Below, one piece after another: positions 1 through 4,963 of a DNA stretch of 6,638 nt. The translations under genes were made by a program, and so were the position numbers. How positions within the stretch are numbered: the first letter of the stretch is position 1; every line of letters starts with the position of its first letter. The notes beneath the pieces were generated by a model. The model saw only the letters and a list, made by a program, of their open reading frames with translations, searched no databases and had not been told where the DNA came from. Origin of the DNA: an uncultured Eubacteriales bacterium (GTDB lineage: Bacteria; Bacillota; Clostridia; Monoglobales; Monoglobaceae); the NCBI GenBank assembly GCA_900555375.1, contig USLC01000045.1, forward strand, positions 1 to 6,638, given 5' to 3'.

Positions 1-390
1 GGCTTGTGTATTCAGGAATCAGGAGACGGAATCCTGGCGTTTAAAAAAATGGCGTTTGCCAGATATAGGATAACGGCTTCCAGTGAAGCGCCGGCACAGC
101 TGCACCGCGCACTGGACGCATTTCTCGCGCAGCCGGAAATCATCACTGAAAAGCGCACCAAAAAGGGCGGTATGAAAACGGTAGACCTAAAGCCGATGGT
201 GACGGCCGAAGGCGCGGTGGAGTCCCCGGAGGGATTGGAGATCCGGCTTTGTCTCCCTGCCGGAAGCAGTGCCAGTCTCAACCCGATGCTTTTGCTGGAC
301 ACCTGGCAGAAACAGGATGGCTTTACACTGCAGCTCCGGGAAATTTGCCGGACAGAACTGCTCACAGAAGAGAAACAAAAATTTTTTTGA
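1..390 (+). CDS. DUF2344/TIGR03936-type radical SAM-linked protein, C-terminal part (5' truncated)
   Basis: The frame is open from base 1 to a TGA at 388-390, giving about 129 residues of a protein whose start lies outside the window. A TTG at position 4 is probably an internal codon. The piece resembles the end of the DUF2344 (TIGR03936) domain, found alone or fused behind radical SAM domains in Clostridia. The recognisable parts are a YRIT strand, an AFLAQPEIITEKRTKKG stretch, a VDLKP motif, an LPAGSSASLNP segment, and an LLLDTW helix before the C-terminal end. The biochemical role of this family is not settled; some members lie near ribonuclease or ribosomal protein genes. Codon use differs from the genes downstream: 11 of 17 leucines are CTG or CTC and only 2 are CTT, and G+C is about 53% by hand count. 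No convincing terminator follows it. The family call rests on remembered motifs, not a search. Confidence 0.72.
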   Translation, partial: GLCIQESGDGILAFKKMAFARYRITASSEAPAQLHRALDAFLAQPEIITEKRTKKGGMKTVDLKPMVTAEGAVESPEGLEIRLCLPAGSSASLNPMLLLDTWQKQDGFTLQLREICRTELLTEEKQKFF

Positions 391-398
391 AAAAACAC

Positions 399-427
399 TT
401 GCGTTTTTCCGATAAATATATTACAAT
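399..427 (+). promoter_or_regulatory. Sigma-A-like promoter of the dcw operon (PmraZ)
   Basis: A -10 box TACAAT at 422-427 matches TATAAT at 5 of 6 bases. It lies exactly 17 bp downstream of TTGCGT at 399-404, which matches only the TTG of the -35 consensus. The surroundings are A+T rich. Transcription would begin near 433-436, at the first of the MraZ-like repeats, and leave a 5' leader of about 110 nt before mraZ. The weak -35 with a near-perfect -10 fits a regulated promoter. This is inferred from sequence only. Confidence 0.65.
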
Positions 428-432
428 AAAGA

Positions 433-472
433 AAAGTGGAACGAAATGTATCAAAGTGGAGCAAAATGCAGA
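433..472 (+). promoter_or_regulatory. Probable MraZ operator: four 10-bp-spaced repeats
   Basis: Two units are nearly identical, AAAGTGGAAC at 433-442 and AAAGTGGAGC at 453-462, exactly 20 bp apart. Between and after them, at 443 and 463, lie two degenerate units with an AAATG core in the same register, so the array repeats every 10 bp over about 40 bp. MraZ is known to bind arrays of short direct repeats with a TGG or GTGG core, spaced about one helical turn, in front of its own gene, and AAAGTGG-type repeats are reported from Firmicutes and Mollicutes. The array begins at the predicted transcription start and runs into the leader, so binding should block initiation or early elongation. That fits negative autoregulation of the whole dcw operon. 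Confidence 0.75.
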
Positions 473-530
473 ACTAAAAACACGGAATGCTTTAGGTGTA
501 TGAATTGCAGTTTGCTTTTAAAGCTTTGCG

Positions 531-538
531 AAAGGAGG
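531..538 (+). promoter_or_regulatory. Ribosome binding site of mraZ
   Basis: AAAGGAGG at 531-538 is close to the full anti-16S match and sits 8 nt before the ATG at 547. It decides the start: the longer in-frame GTG at 496 has no such site and would add 17 residues unlike the MraZ family. Confidence 0.9.
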
Positions 539-546
539 CGGCAAAG

Positions 547-969
547 ATGCTTGTAGGTAAGTATGAACAAAATATAGATGCAAAAGGCAGAGTCAACATA
601 CCTTCAAAGTTCAGGGCAACCCTGGGCGAGACCTTTGTCGTTGCCGTGGGCGAGGAAAAGTGCGCCTGTATATATCCTCTTTGCGAATGGGAGGCGTTTA
701 TGGAACGCGTAAACGCCGTTGCGGCAGAGGATAAAGCGATGCTTATGAGATACATTCAGCAGATTTCTGCCGAATGCTCGCTTGATTCGCAGGGCAGAGC
801 GGTTATTCCGCCGCAAATACGCGAGTATGCCGACTTAACCAAAGAAATAGTTGTTGTCGGCGAACATAAAAAGGTTGAGATTTGGAGCCTTGATAACTGG
901 AAGAAGTATTCCGAGAAAGAGTTTGATATGGATAAGATTTCGGATATATTAAAACAAATCGGAATTTAA
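547..969 (+). CDS. mraZ: Transcriptional regulator MraZ
   Basis: A 140-residue protein, close to the usual length of about 143. MraZ is a ring-forming DNA-binding protein with two AbrB-like double-psi halves that controls the dcw operon it heads. Both family DxxxR motifs are present: D11-AKG-R15 in the N-terminal half, followed by VNIPSKFR, and D80-SQG-R84 in the C-terminal half, followed by AVIPPQIR. The N-terminus MLVGKYEQNIDAKGR is typical and supports the ATG at 547 behind AAAGGAGG. The C-terminal part, WSLDNWKKY, also fits the family. It is first in an operon with rsmH, 13 nt downstream. A matching operator array lies about 75 nt upstream, so autoregulation is likely. Nothing in the protein looks damaged or unusual. 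Confidence 0.96.
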   Translation: MLVGKYEQNIDAKGRVNIPSKFRATLGETFVVAVGEEKCACIYPLCEWEAFMERVNAVAAEDKAMLMRYIQQISAECSLDSQGRAVIPPQIREYADLTKEIVVVGEHKKVEIWSLDNWKKYSEKEFDMDKISDILKQIGI

Positions 970-982
970 CGGAGGATGAATT

Positions 983-1918
983 ATGGAATTTAAACATATA
1001 TCGGTTCTCCTTAATGAAAGCATTGACCTGCTTAAAGTAAAGCCCGACGGCGTGTATGCCGATGGAACCTTGGGCGGAGGCGGACATTCGTCGCTTATAT
1101 GCTCGCGGTTGGCGGAAGAAGGTATGCTGATTGGCATAGACCGCGATGAGACGGCTCTTGCCGCCGCGGGTGAAAGGCTTCAGCCGTACAGCTGCCGCAA
1201 AGAGCTGTGCCACGAAAACTTTTTTAATATAAAGAAGGTATTAAGCAGACTTAATATTGATAAAATCGACGGGGCGATACTTGATTTGGGTGTTTCATCT
1301 CCTCAGCTTGATGTTGCCGAACGCGGCTTCAGCTATAACAGCTGTGCGCGGCTTGATATGAGAATGGACAGAGGCGCAGAGCTTGACGCATATAAGGTTG
1401 TAAATACATATGATGAAAAAAGGCTTGCCGATATCATATTCGGATACGGAGAAGAAAAGTTTTCGCGCAGGATAGCAAGGGCGATATGTGCGGAGAGAAA
1501 GGTAAAGCCGATAGAGACCACAACAGAGCTTTCGGACATAATTAAGTCGGCGATTCCGCCGGCGGCGAGGTATGCGGACAAGCATCCGGCAAAAAGAACG
1601 TTTCAGGCGATAAGAATAGAAGTAAACGGAGAGCTTGACGGGCTTGAGGACGCGGTTTATGACTTCACCGACTGTCTTAAAAGCGGCGGACGTTTGGCGA
1701 TAATAACATTTCACTCGCTTGAAGACAGAGTAGTAAAAAGGGCGTTTGCTTCTCTTGCACAGGGATGTACCTGCCCTAAGGACTTTCCCGTTTGCGTGTG
1801 CGGAAAAAGCCCATCGGTAAAGCTTGTAAGCAGAAAGCCGATAGAGGCGGACGATAATGAGCTGAGACGGAACTTCAGAGCACACAGCGCAAAACTGAGA
1901 GTGATTGAAAAGCTGTAA
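983..1918 (+). CDS. rsmH: 16S rRNA (cytosine(1402)-N(4))-methyltransferase RsmH
   Basis: 311 residues, the normal length for RsmH (MraW), which uses S-adenosylmethionine to methylate N4 of C1402 in the 16S rRNA decoding centre. Visible motifs in order are HISVLLNE (5-12), the SAM-binding DGTLGGGGHS (27-36), IDRD (52-55), LDLGVSSPQLD (100-110), GFSY (115-118), LDMRMD (124-129), NTY (141-143), KRTFQAIRIEVN (204-215) and FHSLEDR (243-249). A cysteine cluster, C262-x-C264 and C271-x-C273, is common in this family. The C-terminus ends in the usual HSAKLRV type. GGAGG at 971-975 lies 7 nt before the ATG, and only 13 nt separate it from mraZ, so the two are co-transcribed. It acts in the cytoplasm on the small ribosomal subunit; its place in the dcw cluster is conserved in many bacteria. 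Confidence 0.97.
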   Translation: MEFKHISVLLNESIDLLKVKPDGVYADGTLGGGGHSSLICSRLAEEGMLIGIDRDETALAAAGERLQPYSCRKELCHENFFNIKKVLSRLNIDKIDGAILDLGVSSPQLDVAERGFSYNSCARLDMRMDRGAELDAYKVVNTYDEKRLADIIFGYGEEKFSRRIARAICAERKVKPIETTTELSDIIKSAIPPAARYADKHPAKRTFQAIRIEVNGELDGLEDAVYDFTDCLKSGGRLAIITFHSLEDRVVKRAFASLAQGCTCPKDFPVCVCGKSPSVKLVSRKPIEADDNELRRNFRAHSAKLRVIEKL

Positions 1919-1933
1919 AAAGCTGTTTATATA
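1905..1933 (+). promoter_or_regulatory. Possible weak internal promoter before the ftsL-like gene
   Basis: TTGAAA at 1905-1910 (5 of 6 to TTGACA) and TATATA at 1928-1933 (4 of 6 to TATAAT) are exactly 17 bp apart, across the rsmH stop codon. A start near 1940 would leave a leader of about 20 nt before the ftsL-like gene. The region is A+T rich, so a chance match is quite possible. Confidence 0.28.
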
Positions 1934-1944
1934 AATAATATTTG

Positions 1945-1962
1945 AAAGGATGATATGCTGTG
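1945..1962 (+). promoter_or_regulatory. Ribosome binding site and GTG start of the ftsL-like gene
   Basis: AAAGGATGAT at 1945-1954 resembles the anti-16S complement. GTG at 1960-1962 is 9 nt beyond the AAAGGA core and opens the frame of the FtsL-like protein. An out-of-frame ATG at 1955 lies between them; it opens only a 70-codon frame with no family features and is too close to the AAAGGA core for good initiation. Confidence 0.65.
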
Positions 1963-2538
1963 CCGACACCTACAAGATACAGAAACAACACCAATGCCTA
2001 TGGTACGCACAACACTTACAACAGAAGTTCATACAGCCGCGGCGATATGTATTCGCGCACAAGCACGGCATATGATATGCCGGGATATTATCCCGAAAGA
2101 AGCAAGAGAGAGGTTCCCGCACAAAAGAAAGCAGCTGAGTTGCGGAAGAAAAAAACAAAGCTTGTAATCTCGCGTGATGCACGGCGAATTTTTGCGGCTG
2201 TCGGGGTTTTGTTTATATTGTGCATCGGTGTTCTTTATCGATATGCGTCGATTCTCGGCAGCAATCAGAAGATAAAAGACCTTGAGAAGCAATATAATTC
2301 AATCGTCTCGTCAAATCAGGCTATGCAGTCCAAAATAGATAAGCAGCTTGAGATGGGCGAGATAGAAAAGTATGCAAGAGAAGAGCTTGGTATGATGAAA
2401 GCCGAATCTTACCAAAAGTTTTACATAGATATGAATATGCCTGACGAGGGAACGGTAGTGGGCAGCGGAAACCGCGCTCAAAGTGCCGTGACGGGGGTGC
2501 CGGGCACACTTATGAACGCTTTCAGAGTTTTAAAATAG
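1960..2538 (+). CDS. ftsL: FtsL-like cell division protein
   Basis: A 192-residue single-pass membrane protein in the standard ftsL slot between rsmH and the division PBP. FtsL, with DivIC/FtsB and DivIB/FtsQ, links the early divisome to septal peptidoglycan synthesis. The layout is a long polar cytoplasmic tail (1-75) that is rich in Tyr, Ser, Arg and Asn and ends in a basic block (KKAAELRKKKTK), then one transmembrane helix (about 77-98), an extracytoplasmic coiled-coil segment (about 99-135), and the closing motif EELGMMKAESYQKFYI (about 141-156), which is typical of FtsL/DivIC-like proteins. The cytoplasmic tail is longer than in many FtsL proteins. The start is GTG at 1960. Sequence in this family is poorly conserved, so the call rests on architecture plus position; a DivIC-like (septum formation initiator) name is an alternative. 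Confidence 0.82.
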   Translation: MPTPTRYRNNTNAYGTHNTYNRSSYSRGDMYSRTSTAYDMPGYYPERSKREVPAQKKAAELRKKKTKLVISRDARRIFAAVGVLFILCIGVLYRYASILGSNQKIKDLEKQYNSIVSSNQAMQSKIDKQLEMGEIEKYAREELGMMKAESYQKFYIDMNMPDEGTVVGSGNRAQSAVTGVPGTLMNAFRVLK

Positions 2539-2646
2539 TTTTACGGTGAATATACTGTATGTAAGGGAGAACCGTATTGCAGATTAAACTGCCGCCCGGC
2601 ATAGGTCTTGGGCGGCATATTTGAGCTTTGGCAGGAGGTGCGGATT
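2539..2646 (+). other. Intergenic region with GC-rich hairpin and possible leader peptide
   Basis: This 108-nt gap is the longest inside the operon. An 8-bp perfect stem pairs TGCCGCCC (2590-2597) with GGGCGGCA (2610-2617) around a 12-nt loop. No T-run follows, so it is not a standard intrinsic terminator; it may be an attenuating, processing or stabilising structure. A second, weak pairing of TACGGT (2542-2547) with ACCGTA (2571-2576) encloses TATACT at 2551-2556, which could be a -10 box but lacks a good -35. AAGGGAGA at 2563-2570 precedes a TTG at 2577 that opens a 15-codon frame ending in TGA at 2622-2624 and spanning the hairpin. All functional readings here are speculative; the hairpin itself is seen directly. 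Confidence 0.45.
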
Positions 2647-2649
2647 TTG
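2633..2649 (+). promoter_or_regulatory. Ribosome binding site and TTG start of the division PBP gene
   Basis: AGGAGGTG at 2633-2640 is a near-perfect site. TTG at 2647-2649 lies 8 nt beyond GGAGG and opens a protein starting MAEKRRKKTSGG. The earlier in-frame TTG at 2608 sits inside the hairpin without a ribosome binding site, and the in-frame GTG at 2638 overlaps the site itself. Confidence 0.82.
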
Positions 2650-4923
2650 GCTGAAAAACGCAGAAAAAAGACATCGGGCGGATTTCTGAACGGAATCAGA
2701 CCTGTTCACAGAAGAAGAATCCTTATAGTTATGGCGCTTGCTTCGGCTTGCTTTTTGGGACTGTTAATGAGAACGGCGTGGCATCAGACGGTAAAGGGAG
2801 AAGAACTTTCGCGTGCCGCTCTTGAGCAGCAAACAAGCGATAACACTGTAAGCGCTAAACGCGGAAAGATATATGACAGAAACTTTAAGGTTCTGGCAAG
2901 CAACGTATCGGTCGAGACGATAAGCATAACGCCCGAGAATCTGAGAAAGTCAATAGAAAAGGCGGGGCTTACTGTCCAGTCGGCAGCCGATGAATTTGCG
3001 AGAATATTAAATATTAAAAGTGAGGACGTAGTAAATAAAATAAACAAAAAAAGCGGTTTTGAATATATCAAAAAGAAAGCCGAAAAGGACGAGGCAGACG
3101 CCTTGAGAAACTACGTAAACGACCATAAGCTTTCGGGCGTTGGCTTTGTTGAGGACGTTAAAAGATATTATCCGTTTAACAATCTTGCGTCGCACGTAAT
3201 AGGCTTTGTCGGCGACGACAATCAAGGACTTGAAGGGGTAGAGAGCGTTTATAACGACAGGCTCAGCGGTGTTCCGGGTCGAGTGGTCACCACAAGGGAA
3301 ACCGCGGGAATCGAGTCGGGCTCAAGCTACGAAAGTTATATAGAGGCGCAGGACGGTTACAGTGTTGTTCTTACGATAGACGAGGTTATCCAAAGCTATG
3401 TTGAAAAGCACCTTGAAAATGCAAGAGTGTCAAATAAGCTTGAAGAGGGAGCGGCGGCTATAGTTATGGATGTAAATACGGGCGATGTGCTTGCTATGGC
3501 AACAAAGCCCGATTATGACCTTAACAAACCGTTTGAAATAACAGACGCAATAGAAGAGAAGTATCCCAATGCCAAGGAAGAGTTAAAGAGCCTTGACGGA
3601 ACCGAATACTTAAATAAATTTAATGAAATAATACAGGTGGTGCGCAGAAACAAAGCGGTTGTTGATTCGTACGAGCCGGGTTCGACATTTAAGTCGGTCG
3701 TGGCTTCTATGGCGATAGAGACGGGCTCTTGTACGCTTGACGATGTTTTTACGTGCGGAGGCTCGCTTAAAGTTTTAACCGAGACGATTCACTGTGCCAA
3801 CCGTTCGGGTCACGGAACGCAAAAGTTTGCCGAGGCGGTTCAGAATTCGTGCAACCCCGCATTTATTATGATTGGTCAAAAGATAGGAAAAGATAAGTTT
3901 TTAAAGGGAGTTCGCGCCTTTGGCTTTTTTGAAAAGACCGGAATCGAGCTTCCCGGAGAGACGGACGGCGTGGGCTTTACGGAAGGAAACTTTACGGATG
4001 TTGACCTTGCGACATCGTCCTTCGGACAGTCTATAACCGTTACGCCCCTTCAGATGATAACGGCGGTCAGCGCGGTGGCAAACGGAGGAACCCTCTATAA
4101 GCCGCATCTTGTGCGCGAAATCGTAAATTCGGACAATATTGTAATGGAAGAAAAACAGCCCGAGGTTGTAAGACAGGTCATATCCGAAGAGACAAGCAAA
4201 ACTATGTGTTCAATCCTTGAATCGGTTGTATCCAAGGGCGGCGGTAAAAACGCGTATCTTGCCGGCTACAGAATCGCGGGTAAGACGGGTACGTCAGAGA
4301 AAATACCGCGCGGAAATCAGAAGTATATAGCGTCGTTTATCGGTTTTGCGCCGGCAGATAACCCAAAGGTTGCGTGCCTTGTTATTCTTGACCAGCCGCC
4401 GGCAGGTATGCCATACTACGGAGGTGTAATAGCTGCCCCCGTTGTAAAGAATATACTTGAAGAGACGCTTCAGTATATCGGGGTAGAGCCGAAATATAAC
4501 GATGATGAAAAGCAGTTTATAGAAAATGAAATTCCCGACATATCGGGAAAGTCGGTAAGCGAGGCGGAGGCGGCGCTTAAAGAGGCGGGCTTTGGCATAC
4601 GCGTAAAGGGCAGCGGAAAAACAGTAACGGATCAGCTGCCTAAGGCGCACGTCAAGCTTGCAAAGGACGGAACCGTTGTTGCGTATACCGACGGCGAAAA
4701 GGCGGACAGAAGCATAACCGTTCCGAGCGTAAAGGGTATGGGGGCGGCAGAAGCCGCGGCGGCTCTTTCAAACTCGGGACTGAATGTAAAAATAAAGGGT
4801 GTTTCGGGAGGCAATGGTGCGGCAACGTGTTCAAGCCAAAGCCCCGAAGCCGGAACGATTGTGGAACCCGGAACGATAATAGCTATAGATTTTACGTATT
4901 CGGACGCAGATACAAGAGACTGA
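2647..4923 (+). CDS. Class B penicillin-binding protein with two PASTA domains (FtsI/PBP2B/SpoVD group)
   Basis: A 758-residue peptidoglycan D,D-transpeptidase that cross-links stem peptides outside the membrane. It has a basic cytoplasmic start, one membrane anchor (about 25-45), an N-terminal dimerisation/pedestal domain opening at RGKIYDR (72-78), the transpeptidase domain (from about 275), and two PASTA domains (about 629-685 and 690-750). All three catalytic motifs are intact: STFK with Ser346 and Lys349, SCN (401-403) and KTG (546-548). Two PASTA domains resemble B. subtilis PBP2B, whereas SpoVD has one, but Cys383 and Cys402 sit where SpoVD carries its redox pair, so vegetative and sporulation roles cannot be separated here. 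It lies between the ftsL-like gene and murE, as expected for a dcw-encoded division PBP. The gene ends with tandem in-frame stops, TGA then TAA (4921-4926). Confidence 0.93.
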   Translation: MAEKRRKKTSGGFLNGIRPVHRRRILIVMALASACFLGLLMRTAWHQTVKGEELSRAALEQQTSDNTVSAKRGKIYDRNFKVLASNVSVETISITPENLRKSIEKAGLTVQSAADEFARILNIKSEDVVNKINKKSGFEYIKKKAEKDEADALRNYVNDHKLSGVGFVEDVKRYYPFNNLASHVIGFVGDDNQGLEGVESVYNDRLSGVPGRVVTTRETAGIESGSSYESYIEAQDGYSVVLTIDEVIQSYVEKHLENARVSNKLEEGAAAIVMDVNTGDVLAMATKPDYDLNKPFEITDAIEEKYPNAKEELKSLDGTEYLNKFNEIIQVVRRNKAVVDSYEPGSTFKSVVASMAIETGSCTLDDVFTCGGSLKVLTETIHCANRSGHGTQKFAEAVQNSCNPAFIMIGQKIGKDKFLKGVRAFGFFEKTGIELPGETDGVGFTEGNFTDVDLATSSFGQSITVTPLQMITAVSAVANGGTLYKPHLVREIVNSDNIVMEEKQPEVVRQVISEETSKTMCSILESVVSKGGGKNAYLAGYRIAGKTGTSEKIPRGNQKYIASFIGFAPADNPKVACLVILDQPPAGMPYYGGVIAAPVVKNILEETLQYIGVEPKYNDDEKQFIENEIPDISGKSVSEAEAALKEAGFGIRVKGSGKTVTDQLPKAHVKLAKDGTVVAYTDGEKADRSITVPSVKGMGAAEAAAALSNSGLNVKIKGVSGGNGAATCSSQSPEAGTIVEPGTIIAIDFTYSDADTRD

Positions 4924-4963
4924 TAAATGAAAAATAACTTTTAAGACGAAAGGATGGAGAACG

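Noticed and set aside
391..408. Possible terminator after the first gene: AAAAAC and GTTTTT pairing around a 6-nt loop
   Set aside because: The stem has one G-C pair and five A-T pairs, no T-run follows, and its 3' part overlaps the -35 region of the dcw promoter.
496..546. N-terminal extension of mraZ from the GTG at 496
   Set aside because: The family-typical N-terminus begins at the ATG at 547 behind AAAGGAGG; the extension has no ribosome binding site and includes the site itself.
1295..1969. 224-codon open frame on the minus strand opposite rsmH
   Set aside because: It lies fully antisense to a motif-complete rsmH, its translation is a Tyr/Arg/Cys/Leu-rich string without family features, and it has no convincing start site.
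2542..2576. Inverted repeat TACGGT/ACCGTA enclosing TATACT as an operator or promoter
   Set aside because: A 6-bp stem across a 23-nt loop is expected by chance, and the region 17 bp before TATACT has no recognisable -35 box.
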